This document shows, piece by piece, positions 39,257-47,849 of a stretch of 64,000 nucleotides of DNA; position 1 is the stretch's first letter, and every line of letters begins with the position of its first letter. Made by a program: the position numbers and the translations under genes. This stretch comes from Hyphomonadaceae bacterium (GTDB lineage: Bacteria > Pseudomonadota > Alphaproteobacteria > Caulobacterales > Aquidulcibacteraceae), in contig JAEUMT010000046.1 in the NCBI GenBank assembly GCA_016791365.1, forward strand, positions 1-64,000, given 5' to 3'. Under the pieces are notes generated by a model that worked only from the letters and a program-made list of their open reading frames with translations, had not been told where the DNA came from and ran no database searches.

Positions 39257-40834
39257 ATGCCGATGACTGAATCCAGCCTGCCACAGACTCCGGACGAAAT
39301 CTGGGACGCCATCATCGGCGCCTTTCCACCGCCGCTGCAGCCTTACGTGGGCTTTGTCGCGGCGCTGCTGGCCGGCCTGCTGGTTGTGCTCGGCCTGGTG
39401 AAGCCATTGTTTGAGTCCCTGGGGCGCGGCGCGCCCACCGCCGTCCCGGCAACCGGCAACGCCCATCTCGACGCCTTGCTCGCGCTCGAAGCCCGCGGAA
39501 AGCTTGATGACGGCGAACGGCGCAAACTGAAGGATGTGCTGTTCACGCATATCGTCGCGCAGGGCGCCACCGCCAGCGCCGGCGCAAAAGCTGAATCGCG
39601 CGATACATTCGATCAGGCCATCGACAACGTTCTCAATGAACAATCATCGAAGGAGGCGGCCACGCAACTCGCGGAATTCGCCAACGATCCGCTGGGCCAG
39701 GTCGACGCCATGCTCGCCCGCGCCCGGACCGCGGCTGAATTCAAGGAAGCGGGCGACCTCGCCTTTCTGCTCGATACAGATCGCGCCATGCGGGCGTACG
39801 AGAGAGCCCTGGCGCTCGATCCGAACGATTTGGACAACCTCTGCAAACTCGGAAGATGTCACTATCGAATTGGCGCCACCAATGAGGCGCGCGGAATTTG
39901 GAATGGTCTGATTGACACCGCACAGTCGCGGGACCCCACCGTGTTCTGCAAGGCGCTTATTGGTCTCGCAAGCTGCTGCTACCGGGAAAGCGACATCACC
40001 GCGAGCCGCACATTCGCGCATCGCGCCCTCGGCGCCGCGCAAGCTGTAGGCGCGCGCAAGGTCGAAGCGGCGGCGCTTCTCTCGCTTGGCACCGCCGCCG
40101 CCCTGCAGGACAGCACGGCCGAGGCTGAAAACTATTTCAACGACGCGCTCGCGATTGGTCAGGCGCTCGACGACAAAGGCGTCCAGGCCGAAGCGATCTC
40201 TCGGCGCGCGCTGCTTCTTGATGCGAGCGGCAATCACGATGAAGCCATTGAGCTGCTCAACAAGTCCCTTTCGCTGGCGCGCGAAAGCGGAGACCTCCGC
40301 AGCCAGGCCGACTCGCTATTGTGCTTGGGCAACGCAACCAGCGGAAAACAGGATTATCCCGCCGCGAAGAGCCACTACCAGGCTGCCCTCGCCGCCTACG
40401 GCCAGATCGGCGACAAGGAAAATGCCGCCACCGTGATGGGCAATCTGGGCAATGTGGTCGAAGAGCTGGGCGACCTCGGTGAGGCAAGCCGTCTTCAAAC
40501 CGAAGCGCTCGCCATGCACCGCGAGCTTGGCAAGAAAGAGGGTCAGGCAAACTGCCTCTTCAGCTTGGGAAGCCTCGCGGAGAAACACGGCCGAGGCGAA
40601 GAGGCCGAGCGTTACATCAACGAAGCGCTTGTCCTCTACCGGCAGATTGGAGCGCGGATCAATGAAGGCGCCTCTTTGAACTATCTCGGCGTAATCTTGT
40701 ACGACCGCGGCGACGGCGACGGCGCGCACAAGAAATGGCAGGAAGCGCTGGCGATCTACGAAGCGAGCAACAACACCGAATGCGAGGGCGCACGCGCCGC
40801 CCGCCAGAACCTGGCCTTGAAAACAACCGCCTAG
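39257..40834 (+). CDS. Membrane-anchored TPR protein
   Basis: This 525-residue protein has an N-terminal helix (YVGFVAALLAGLLVVLGLVK), a short helical segment with LLALEARGKLDDGERRKLKD, and then about nine tetratricopeptide repeats, for example AMRAYERALALDPNDLDNLCKL and the kinesin-light-chain-like AEAENYFNDALAIGQALDDK. TPR arrays mediate protein-protein contacts; the partner is unknown. ATG 39257 or 39263 is equally possible. It converges with phaA with a 10-bp gap. Confidence 0.85.
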   Translation: MPMTESSLPQTPDEIWDAIIGAFPPPLQPYVGFVAALLAGLLVVLGLVKPLFESLGRGAPTAVPATGNAHLDALLALEARGKLDDGERRKLKDVLFTHIVAQGATASAGAKAESRDTFDQAIDNVLNEQSSKEAATQLAEFANDPLGQVDAMLARARTAAEFKEAGDLAFLLDTDRAMRAYERALALDPNDLDNLCKLGRCHYRIGATNEARGIWNGLIDTAQSRDPTVFCKALIGLASCCYRESDITASRTFAHRALGAAQAVGARKVEAAALLSLGTAAALQDSTAEAENYFNDALAIGQALDDKGVQAEAISRRALLLDASGNHDEAIELLNKSLSLARESGDLRSQADSLLCLGNATSGKQDYPAAKSHYQAALAAYGQIGDKENAATVMGNLGNVVEELGDLGEASRLQTEALAMHRELGKKEGQANCLFSLGSLAEKHGRGEEAERYINEALVLYRQIGARINEGASLNYLGVILYDRGDGDGAHKKWQEALAIYEASNNTECEGARAARQNLALKTTA

Positions 40835-40844
40835 CCTGGCGCGA

Positions 40845-42017
40845 TTAGCGCTCCACGCACACCGCAATGCCCATGCCGCCGCCGATGCAGAGCGTGGCGA
40901 GGCCTTTGCTCTTGCCACGGCGTTGCAGCTCATAGAGCAGCGTCGTCAGCACGCGCGCGCCAGACGCGCCGATCGGGTGCCCAATCGCGATAGCGCCGCC
41001 ATTGACGTTCACGATGTCCGTGTCCCACCCCATGTCCTTGTTCACGGCGCAGGCCTGCGCGGCGAAAGCTTCGTTGGACTCGACGAGATCAAGATCGCCG
41101 ACCTTCCAGCCCGCACGCTCAAGCGCCGCCTTCGACGACGGGATCGGGCCAGTGCCCATCACTGTCGGATCGACGCCGCGCGAGGCCCATGAGGCGATGC
41201 GCGCAAGCGGCGTGAGGCCGCGCTTTGCGGCTTCATCCGCCGTCATCAGCACCAAAGCAGCAGCGCCGTCATTGATGCCCGACGCGTTCGCCGCCGTGAC
41301 CGTGCCGTCCTTCTTGAACGCCGCGCGCAGCTTGGCCGCGCCTTCGATCGTGGCGTCGTGTTTGATGTATTCGTCGTTCTCGACGATCGTATCGCCCTTG
41401 CGGCCCGACACCGTCACCGCGACGATCTCATCCTTGAACTTGCCGGCCTTCTGCGCCGCGCTCGCCTTCTGCTGACTGAGCGTCGCGAACTGATCCTGCT
41501 GCTCGCGCGTGATCTGCCATTTCTCGGCGACGTTCTCGGCGGTGATGCCCATGTGATATTGGTTGAAGACGTCCGTCAGCCCGTCCTTGATCATCGTGTC
41601 GCTGAACGAGACATCGCCCATCTTCGCGCCGGTGCGCAGCATCGCCGCGTGCGGGGAAAGGCTCATATTCTCCTGCCCGCCCGCGACAATGATCTTCGCA
41701 TCGCCTGCTTTCAGCTGCTGGTAGCCGACGACGACGGCCCGCAACCCCGAACCGCAAACCTGGTTCAGCGACCAGGCCGGGCTGTCGTCGGGGATGCCGG
41801 CGGCGCGGCTGGCCTGGCGCGCCGGGTTCATGCCCTGGTTTGCCGTCAGCACCTGCCCCAGCACTACTTCCGACACCTCCTTGGCGTCGACTTTTGCGCG
41901 CTGCAGCGCAGCTGTGATCGCGGTCTTGCCCAGCTCATGCGCGGGCGCCGCAGCAAAAGCGCCGTTAAAGGAGCCAACAGGCGTACGGGCGGCGGAGACA
42001 ATGACGATATCGGTCAT
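40845..42017 (-). CDS. phaA: Acetyl-CoA C-acetyltransferase (beta-ketothiolase)
   Basis: PhaA condenses two acetyl-CoA to acetoacetyl-CoA, the first step toward PHB and the ethylmalonyl-CoA pathway. The 390 residues have the thiolase motifs: the acyl-accepting Cys in LNQVCGSGLRAVV, NVNGGAIAIGHPIGASGAR with the active His, and the second Cys in GLATLCIGGGMGIAV. Length and motifs match biosynthetic thiolases. It is divergent from phaR across 241 bp. phaB lies 3.7 kb away, so the pha genes form a neighbourhood rather than an operon. Confidence 0.95.
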   Translation of the reverse strand: MTDIVIVSAARTPVGSFNGAFAAAPAHELGKTAITAALQRAKVDAKEVSEVVLGQVLTANQGMNPARQASRAAGIPDDSPAWSLNQVCGSGLRAVVVGYQQLKAGDAKIIVAGGQENMSLSPHAAMLRTGAKMGDVSFSDTMIKDGLTDVFNQYHMGITAENVAEKWQITREQQDQFATLSQQKASAAQKAGKFKDEIVAVTVSGRKGDTIVENDEYIKHDATIEGAAKLRAAFKKDGTVTAANASGINDGAAALVLMTADEAAKRGLTPLARIASWASRGVDPTVMGTGPIPSSKAALERAGWKVGDLDLVESNEAFAAQACAVNKDMGWDTDIVNVNGGAIAIGHPIGASGARVLTTLLYELQRRGKSKGLATLCIGGGMGIAVCVER

Positions 42018-42258
42018 GACGAACGGGCTCCTGAGCAGCGAAGGGCTTGGACCGGAAGGGAGACTTGTCGGGCTCCTATCGCACAAGCGGCGCGCGAAAT
42101 CCACGCGGACGGACTGCCAACGCCACCCCTAAACGGCGGCTTTGTCTTGCATTGCGGCGAAGGAAGCTGGATTCTGTTCCAAAGCCCTGACTTCGCGGGC
42201 GCAAACAATGAGGCGTTAGCGCTTTTGCGCGGATCGCCCAACAAAGAGGGACACCCAA
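42018..42258. promoter_or_regulatory. phaA-phaR divergent promoter region
   Basis: This 241-bp gap must hold the promoters of phaA (minus) and phaR (plus). PhaR repressors bind TGC-rich sequences near their own gene; TGTCTTGCATTGCGGCG (about 42143-42159) is the only candidate I noticed and is weak. An AGAGGG (42245-42250) serves as the phaR ribosome site. Confidence 0.5.
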
Positions 42259-42906
42259 GTGGCGGATACGAGTGGCCCCGCAGCAGGGGAAGCCGGCGGC
42301 GCAGAGGCTCAAGCCGCGCCGATCGTCATCAAGAAGTACGCCAACCGGCGTCTCTACAACACCGGCGAAAGCAAGTACGTCACGCTCGACGATCTCTCCG
42401 AGATGGTGCGCGAGAACACCGACTTCATCGTCCTCGACGCCAAGACCGGCGACGACATCACCCGCTCGGTGCTGACCCAGATCATCTTCGAACAAGAGAG
42501 CAAAGGTCAGAGCATGTTGCCGGTGCAGTTCCTGCGCCGCCTCATCCGTTTCTACGGCGACCAGATGCAAGGCTTCCTGCCGCCCTATCTCGAGATGAGC
42601 ATGGAAAGCTTCTCGAAGGCGCAAGAGCAGATGCGCGAGAACATGTCCCGCACCTTCGGCGCATCGACGCCGATGGCCGCGTTCGAAGAACAAACCCAAC
42701 GCAACATGGCGCTCTTCCAGCAAGCCATGAAAGTGTGGGCGCCGTTCGCCGCCGGCACGATGCCGAACATCCCGGGAATGCCCGGCATGCAAGCGCCGCG
42801 GCCTGGCGACAGCGAGGAAGACAAAGACGAGCAGCTCGCCGAACTGCGCAGGCAGATGGAGCAAATGCAGAAGCAGCTCGACGCCATGGCGCGCTCAAAA
42901 GGCTGA
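42259..42906 (+). CDS. phaR: Polyhydroxyalkanoate synthesis repressor PhaR
   Basis: PhaR senses PHB granules and represses phasin and other pha genes. The 215 residues have the N-terminal PHB/PHA accumulation regulator DNA-binding domain (IVIKKYANRRLYNTGESKYV) and two granule-binding PHB_acc repeats (QSMLPVQFLRRLIRFYGDQM and SFSKAQEQMRENM), then a Met/Pro-rich linker and a C-terminal coiled coil (LAELRRQMEQMQKQLDAM). The start is GTG, supported by AGAGGG 8 nt upstream. It is divergent from phaA. Confidence 0.95.
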   Translation: MADTSGPAAGEAGGAEAQAAPIVIKKYANRRLYNTGESKYVTLDDLSEMVRENTDFIVLDAKTGDDITRSVLTQIIFEQESKGQSMLPVQFLRRLIRFYGDQMQGFLPPYLEMSMESFSKAQEQMRENMSRTFGASTPMAAFEEQTQRNMALFQQAMKVWAPFAAGTMPNIPGMPGMQAPRPGDSEEDKDEQLAELRRQMEQMQKQLDAMARSKG

Positions 42907-42974
42907 TTATTAGCCAAACCCCTATCGCGAAAGCATTTTGACGCCGCGCTGCGGTATGCAATGGCTTGTCACAG

Positions 42975-44003
42975 ATGGCGCGAGACTCTGCGGGAAGCTT
43001 GGGCGAGTTCGACATTCGCGAGCGCTTGGCGCCGCGTTCGCCCGTGTGGGCGGTCCAAATCGGGTTCGCGTTCGTCTGCATCTTCGCGGAGATCGTTGTC
43101 CGCGCGCTCATCAACCAGGTCTTCCCGGGCGCGGCGCCATTCGCTCTGATCTATCCCGCTGTCCTCGCCGCCACATTGTTCGCGGGCTGGCAGTGCGGCG
43201 TGCTCGTGCTCGCGATCTCCGAACTGCTGGCTTGGTATTTCGTTCTGCCCGTCGTCGGAAGCTTCGTGCTGGCCAATCCTCCGGCCGACGGCCCGCGGCT
43301 TGTGGTGATTTTCATCTCCGGCCTGATCGTCGTGTTTCTCGCCAGCGCTTTTCGCGGCGCGGTCCGCAACGCCGCGCGCCAGCGCACCGCGCAACTGGCC
43401 GAGCGCGACCTGCTGCTCCGTGAAATCGAACACCGCACCAAGAACAATTTCGCGATGGTCTCCGGCCTCATCGATATGCAGCGGCGCCGCTCCGACAGCG
43501 AAAACGTCAAAGCCGCGCTCTCCGGCGTCATGGCGCGGCTGGAAAGCTTCTCGCGCGCCCACGCACACCTGCACCATGCCGGCGGCGATCTCAGTGTCGT
43601 TGAAATGCGCAACTACGTCACCGGCCTTGGCGACGCGCTGGCCCAGGCGCTGACGCTCCAGGGCGGGGTGACGCTTTCGTCCGACGCTGACGATACGACA
43701 ATGGACCGCGACCGCGCCGTCACCATCGGGCTCCTGATCAACGAACTCGTCACCAACGCCGCCAAGCATGCCTTCAAAGGCCGCGATCGCGGCGCGGTCG
43801 AAATTAAATTCAAACGCACGGACAATGGCTGGCGTCTGATCGTCGCCGACGATGGCGTCGGCATCGACCCGGCCAAGGCCGAACGCGCCAAGGGCGGGTT
43901 GGGCCAACGCCTGGTCGACGCGTTTGCGCGCCAGGCCAACGGCACTTTGAGCATCGACAGCGACACATCGGGCACGCGCGTCACTGTCGACTTCAAGGCC
44001 TAG
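42975..44003 (+). CDS. Membrane sensor histidine kinase, HisKA_2 family
   Basis: This 342-residue kinase has an N-terminal DUF4118-like block of about four helices (FVCIFAEIVVRALINQVF, FALIYPAVLAATLFAGWQCG, VLVLAISELLAWYFVLPVV and LVVIFISGLIVVFLAS). The HisKA_2 phosphoacceptor segment follows (LLREIEHRTKNNFAMVSGLI, His in EHR), then a Bergerat ATPase domain (LINELVTNAAKHAF and VADDGVGID). HisKA_2 kinases often act in light or general-stress signalling. No response regulator is adjacent. A TTG nine nt upstream is an alternative start. Confidence 0.9.
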   Translation: MARDSAGSLGEFDIRERLAPRSPVWAVQIGFAFVCIFAEIVVRALINQVFPGAAPFALIYPAVLAATLFAGWQCGVLVLAISELLAWYFVLPVVGSFVLANPPADGPRLVVIFISGLIVVFLASAFRGAVRNAARQRTAQLAERDLLLREIEHRTKNNFAMVSGLIDMQRRRSDSENVKAALSGVMARLESFSRAHAHLHHAGGDLSVVEMRNYVTGLGDALAQALTLQGGVTLSSDADDTTMDRDRAVTIGLLINELVTNAAKHAFKGRDRGAVEIKFKRTDNGWRLIVADDGVGIDPAKAERAKGGLGQRLVDAFARQANGTLSIDSDTSGTRVTVDFKA

Positions 44004-44815
44004 CGGCGCTTCACCGTAACGCGCAGGAACGTCGCCGGAATGCTGGTCGCTCCGGCGCGGGGGGACCTGTTCTGCGCATCGAACAACGTTTCGAGTTCAG
44101 CCCGCAAGGCATCGGCCTTGCCGTTCTTCTCGGCCGCCTCGAACGCATTCATCGTCGGCCCGTAAAAGGCGCGGAACTCGTTCACGAACGCCTTCGGCTC
44201 TCCAGCGAAGTTGAACGTGTAGGTCTGACGCTCGCAGGCAATGTCCTCCGCCGGCACGCCCGCCGCGCCGAACCGCTCGATCACATTGGACTCAACGCCC
44301 CACGTCACGGGGCTGATGAAGCCTTCCGGCGGCGGCGGCGTGTAGGCGGCGCTGATCTTCAAAATCTGCGCAACCAAAGTCGGATCGCCAGGTATCCAAT
44401 TGCCCATGACGATACGCCCGCCGGGCTTCGTCACCCGCACCATTTCCTTGGCGACATCGAACGGCTTCGGCGCGAACATCGCGCCGAAAATCGAGACGAC
44501 AAGATCGAAGCTGTTGTCGGCGAGACCTTCGAGATTACAGGCATCGCCCTCCTGAAAGCGCACATTCGTCAGCCCCGCCGCCTTGGCGCGCGCATCGCCG
44601 GCCGCCACGAGGTTGGCCGCGATATCGACGCCAAGCACATCCGCGCCCCGCTGAGCCGAGGGCAGCGCCGTCGTGCCGTCGCCGCAGCCGAGGTCGAGCA
44701 CTTTCATCCCGGGCTTCACGCCCAGGCTTTCAACCAGCGCATCGCCGCTCTCACGCATGGTCGCGGCCAACCTGGTGAAGTCGCCCTTTTCCCAGAGCGC
44801 TTTGTTCGGATTCAT
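44000..44815 (-). CDS. SAM-dependent methyltransferase (class I)
   Basis: This 271-residue cytoplasmic methyltransferase has motif I (VLDLGCGDGTTALPSA), motif II (VLGVDIAANLV), NSFDLVVSIFGAMFAPKP and RVTKPGGRIVMGNWIPG. This last segment with its acidic context resembles the UbiE/COQ5-like and small-molecule methyltransferase group. The substrate is unknown. It overlaps the histidine-kinase stop by 4 bp (convergent) and lies 69 bp downstream of the amidase. Confidence 0.85.
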   Translation of the reverse strand: MNPNKALWEKGDFTRLAATMRESGDALVESLGVKPGMKVLDLGCGDGTTALPSAQRGADVLGVDIAANLVAAGDARAKAAGLTNVRFQEGDACNLEGLADNSFDLVVSIFGAMFAPKPFDVAKEMVRVTKPGGRIVMGNWIPGDPTLVAQILKISAAYTPPPPEGFISPVTWGVESNVIERFGAAGVPAEDIACERQTYTFNFAGEPKAFVNEFRAFYGPTMNAFEAAEKNGKADALRAELETLFDAQNRSPRAGATSIPATFLRVTVKRR

Positions 44816-44884
44816 AACGCACCTCTTCCGCGAACGACTTAAAGCCGCGTCATCGCCGAAGCAGTGCCCGCCGTCACGAAAAGC

Positions 44885-46306
44885 TTAGTTCCACACCGGG
44901 GGCTTGCGATCCTTCCACGGCATTTCTTTTTCAAGCTGCCCCGCGAGACGAAACAGCGTCGCTTCATCCGCGTAGCGCCCCGTGAACATCATCCCGATCG
45001 GCAGATTGCTGTGGCTGTGCGCAAGCGGCAGCGAGAGCGATGGCTGGCCGGTCATGTTGAAGGGCGGCGTGAAGCCGAACGTCGCCGCTTGCCGGCGATC
45101 GAACTCCTTTAGATCGTCAGTCAGCGTGTCGAGGTAATCGACACGCGGCACATTGGTGCTGAGCACCGGCGTCAGCCACGCATCCCAAGTCTCGAACTTC
45201 TGCAGGATCTGCCGGTTCATCAGCCGCAATTGCTGCCAGCCCCAACCCGCATCCTGCGCGGTCAGTTTTTTGCCCGCCTCATAAGCGCGCCGCGCCAAGC
45301 CTTCGATATCGTCGCCTGGCTCGCGCCCCTTGATCTCAACCCAGCGCTTTATGCCCGCCGAAAAGTTCGCCGCGGAAACCAATCCCTGCGCGCGATAGAG
45401 CAGCCGATAGTCAATCCCCAGCCCTTCCTCGCGCACTTCGTGCCCAAGCGCCTTGAGCGTTTCCGCCACGCGCTCGAGCGCGGCCCGAATTTCAGGATCA
45501 ACCGGCTTGCCGCCCGGGGTCTCGCTGGAGAACGCAATGCGCAGCTTGCCGGCCGGACGCGAAATCTCCTCCAGATACGGCCGCTCCTTGGCTGGATACG
45601 CAAACGGGCTTGCGGGCTCCGGATAGCCCGTTGCGTCCAACATCGCCGCGCTGTCGCGCACGCTGCGTGACACGACGTGGTCAACGCTAAAACCAATGGC
45701 GCGGTCGGCATCGTGCTGGCCATTCGGATTGCGGTCGCGCGTGACCTTCATCCCAACCAGCCCGCAGCACGCCGCTGGGATACGGATCGAGCCCAACCCG
45801 TCGCTCGCATGCGCAAGCGGCACGATGCCCGCCGCCACCGCGCTCGCCGCGCCGCCGGACGAGCCGCCGGAGATGTGATCGGTGTTCCAGGGATTGCGGC
45901 ACGGCCCGAGCAGCGCTGACGTGGTTACGCCCGGAATGCCGAATTCCGGCGTATTGGTCTTGCCGGCAAGCACAACGCCCGCCGCGCGATAGCGCTTGGT
46001 GAGTTCACTATCTTCGCTATCGGCATCGACTTGCGCAAACCGGCTCGCGCTTGTGCGCGGCCAGTTCTTAACGCGCACGCCGAGGTCCTTGATCAGGAAT
46101 GGGACGCCTCTGAACGGCCCGTCCGGCAGCGCTCCTGTCGCGGCCGCGCGCGCTTCATCGTAAGCTTTGTGAACGACGGCGTTGAGTTTGAGATTGTGCC
46201 GCTCGATGCGTTCGATCGCGGCGTCGAGAAGCTCCGCGGGCGTCACGTCGCGATTGCGGACCAGCTCCGCCAGCCCGAGCCCGTCATAGTCCGCAAAATT
46301 CTGCAT
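44885..46306 (-). CDS. Amidase (amidase-signature family)
   Basis: This 473-residue hydrolase has the Ser-cisSer-Lys triad: Lys in [11 protein letters not shown], the Gly/Ser loop [20 protein letters not shown] and the nucleophile segment [20 protein letters not shown], where the usual DGGGS reads DGLGS. C-terminal [14 protein letters not shown] is also conserved. Substrates in this family include amides, nylon oligomers and glutaminyl-tRNA; with no GatB/C nearby it is a free amidase. GGAGG 5 nt before ATG 46306 decides the start. Confidence 0.93.
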   Translation of the reverse strand: MQNFADYDGLGLAELVRNRDVTPAELLDAAIERIERHNLKLNAVVHKAYDEARAAATGALPDGPFRGVPFLIKDLGVRVKNWPRTSASRFAQVDADSEDSELTKRYRAAGVVLAGKTNTPEFGIPGVTTSALLGPCRNPWNTDHISGGSSGGAASAVAAGIVPLAHASDGLGSIRIPAACCGLVGMKVTRDRNPNGQHDADRAIGFSVDHVVSRSVRDSAAMLDATGYPEPASPFAYPAKERPYLEEISRPAGKLRIAFSSETPGGKPVDPEIRAALERVAETLKALGHEVREEGLGIDYRLLYRAQGLVSAANFSAGIKRWVEIKGREPGDDIEGLARRAYEAGKKLTAQDAGWGWQQLRLMNRQILQKFETWDAWLTPVLSTNVPRVDYLDTLTDDLKEFDRRQAATFGFTPPFNMTGQPSLSLPLAHSHSNLPIGMMFTGRYADEATLFRLAGQLEKEMPWKDRKPPVWN

Positions 46307-46376
46307 GCGCGCCTCCGTCATCGCTAACGCTAGCGGTTAATTTTCGTTTGGCACGTGAAATGCAGGCCTCGCTTGC

Positions 46377-46613
46377 ATGAGCGCCGCCCGCCCCGCGCCA
46401 GCTGCATTGGACGCCGATTTCGAGGAAATCGGCGATCAGCGCCGGACGGACCGGCGCACCAGCGATCGCCGCGCACCGCGCATGAAGCTCGATCCAATGT
46501 TTGCAGCAACGCTCGTCAACCAAATCGCGAAGGCCGAGCGCGCGCCTTTGCAAGGTTACGCTACCCCTACGGCCCACCTGCGCGCCGGCGCTGTGTTGAA
46601 CGTGCGCGCATAG
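46377..46613 (+). CDS. Small basic protein, unknown function
   Basis: This 78-residue protein has an acidic start (ALDADFEEIGDQRRTDRRTS), a cluster of Arg residues and then KLDPMFAATLVNQIAKAE. The pattern of charged repeats (TDRRTSDRRAPRMKLDPMFA) resembles a small uncharacterised family of Caulobacterales-type genomes as I recall it, so it is likely a real gene. It has no strong ribosome site. It is divergent from the amidase and is followed by an inverted-repeat element. Confidence 0.55.
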   Translation: MSAARPAPAALDADFEEIGDQRRTDRRTSDRRAPRMKLDPMFAATLVNQIAKAERAPLQGYATPTAHLRAGAVLNVRA

Positions 46614-46614
46614 C

Positions 46615-46761
46615 ACCCATTCCCGGATTGGCGCGCAGCGACAAGTCCGGGACCCATAAACGCGCTTGTTGGAAGGCGACCACAACAGCCGGCATACCAG
46701 AGGTAGGCATGCGTGTTTGTGGATCCCGGGCTCGATGCTTCGCATCGCCCCGGGAATGGGT
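46615..46761. repeat. MITE-like inverted-repeat element
   Basis: The two ends of this 147-bp stretch are imperfect inverted repeats of about 47 bp. The left end begins ACCCATTCCCGG and ends GGGACCCATAAAC. The right end begins GTTTGTGGATCCCGGG and ends CCCCGGGAATGGGT. The middle ~50 bp is not shared and there is no open frame of note. It could be a small non-autonomous mobile element or a strong bidirectional terminator. Confidence 0.75.
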
Positions 46762-46766
46762 GAGCG

Positions 46767-47102
46767 CTAACCAGCCGCCTTTTTCTTCGTCGCTTCGAAT
46801 TCGGCCAGCCAGGTGTCGATCGCATCGAGCCGCGCTTCTATGCTCTCGATGCGATCCTCGGGGTCCGCGCCCGGCGCCGACTCCCGCACCGCGACGCCGC
46901 TGCGGATCGTCACCTCCAGCAGATCAACGCCGAGCACCCGCGAGAATTCTTTGAGTTCGTCAGCCGTGGGCGAGCGTTCGTTGGTGAAGATGGCGTGCAA
47001 TTCACCACGATCGATACCCGTCGCGACGGCAAGCCCGACACGGTCGGTGCCGCGTGCGGCGAGGCGCTGGTCGAACCATGAAGCATCGAAAAAGAGCGCC
47101 AT
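46767..47102 (-). CDS. Helix-turn-helix (XRE-like) protein
   Basis: This 111-residue protein has an N-terminal Cro/XRE-type domain: FDQRLAARGTDRVGLAVATG, then DRGELHAIFTNERSPTADEL as the recognition region and FSRVLGVDLLEV. The C-terminal half is an acidic coiled coil (DPEDRIESIEARLDAIDTWL) that probably dimerises. It differs from phage repressors by lacking a peptidase or sensor domain. The target is unknown. Confidence 0.75.
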   Translation of the reverse strand: MALFFDASWFDQRLAARGTDRVGLAVATGIDRGELHAIFTNERSPTADELKEFSRVLGVDLLEVTIRSGVAVRESAPGADPEDRIESIEARLDAIDTWLAEFEATKKKAAG

Positions 47103-47160
47103 TCACCACCCAAGCTCTAGCGACGCCAGGACCGGCGCCGAACCTGCAGGACGGCGCCGA

Positions 47161-47241
47161 ATGGCGTCGTTCATCATCCCCCGATTCGGCCGTTGGCTCG
47201 ACTTCACGATCGCTCTGGCGCTCGGTTTATGGTGCATGTGA
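47161..47241 (+). CDS. Possible 26-residue membrane peptide
   Basis: ATG to TGA gives a 26-residue peptide with a basic start (MASFIIPRFGRWLDF) and a hydrophobic stretch (TIALALGLWCM), the form of a small single-pass membrane protein. It occupies the 217-bp gap between a helix-turn-helix gene and a four-helix membrane gene. No clear ribosome site was found, so this is tentative. Confidence 0.3.
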   Translation: MASFIIPRFGRWLDFTIALALGLWCM

Positions 47242-47246
47242 GTAAA

Positions 47247-47318
47247 GGGGAATGGGGAATAGCGAATGGGGAATAGGGCGCGATCACCCTATTCCCCACT
47301 CCCAATTCCCTATTGCCT
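47247..47318. repeat. GGGGAATA-rich inverted and direct repeat
   Basis: The word GGGGAAT occurs three times in a row (GGGGAATGGGGAATAGCGAATGGGGAATAGGG is split as direct repeats of about 9 bp) and is then mirrored by CCCTATTCCCCACTCCCAATTCCCTATT. The centre GGGGAATAGGG-CGCGATCA-CCCTATTCCCC is a perfect 11-bp stem. It lies 1 bp after the stop of the membrane gene at 47320-47760 (minus strand), a terminator position. Confidence 0.75.
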
Positions 47319-47319
47319 C

Positions 47320-47760
47320 TTAGTGTTGCCCCGCGAACTCCACGTCGCGGCGGGCCGAGATGATCGTCACCACCACGCCGGCGAGCACGTCGAGCAGCGC
47401 CATCACCAGGATCACGAAGAACACGCTGGTGGCGAACGCCGGGTGCAGCAGGAACTCAACCAGGCAGATGATGAACACCAGCATCGACAGCGCGTGATTG
47501 AAAATCGCCGCGGTGCCGGTGGAGGTTGATTTCAGAAGTTCGATGAACAGCAGGATAAGCGCGAGCAAAATGAGCACGTCGCCAAAGGCGATCGTCCATT
47601 CGGCGCCGGACGCCATCGGCATACGCACCCAGGCGTCCTGCAAATGTTGACGCACTGAAGCGCCGTCGCCGCTATTGGCCGCGGTGGCGCCGAATGCCCA
47701 GATATTGTACGTCAGAACCGGGATCAGGATCAGCGGAAAGACGTTGAAAATGGCCCCCAT
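47320..47760 (-). CDS. Four-helix membrane protein, unknown function
   Basis: This 146-residue protein has four predicted helices (FPLILIPVLTYNIWAFG, AFGDVLILLALILLFIELL, LSMLVFIICLVEFLLHP and FFVILVMALLDVLAGVVVTI). The start at MGAIFNVFPL was chosen because GGGGAG lies 5 nt upstream. It lies 90 bp downstream of the glycosyltransferase gene and may be part of the same unit. No family name is known to me. Confidence 0.75.
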   Translation of the reverse strand: MGAIFNVFPLILIPVLTYNIWAFGATAANSGDGASVRQHLQDAWVRMPMASGAEWTIAFGDVLILLALILLFIELLKSTSTGTAAIFNHALSMLVFIICLVEFLLHPAFATSVFFVILVMALLDVLAGVVVTIISARRDVEFAGQH

Positions 47761-47849
47761 GGGACTCCCCTGCTGTTGCGTGCGAGACCGACGCCCCCGC
47801 GTCGCCGCCGTTTGTAAAGCTAGTCGTTCGCCCGGGTCGACGCGATCAT

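Noticed and set aside
41358-42941. 527-codon frame opposite phaA and across phaR
   Set aside because: It is antisense to a canonical thiolase and out of frame with PhaR, with no protein-like features.
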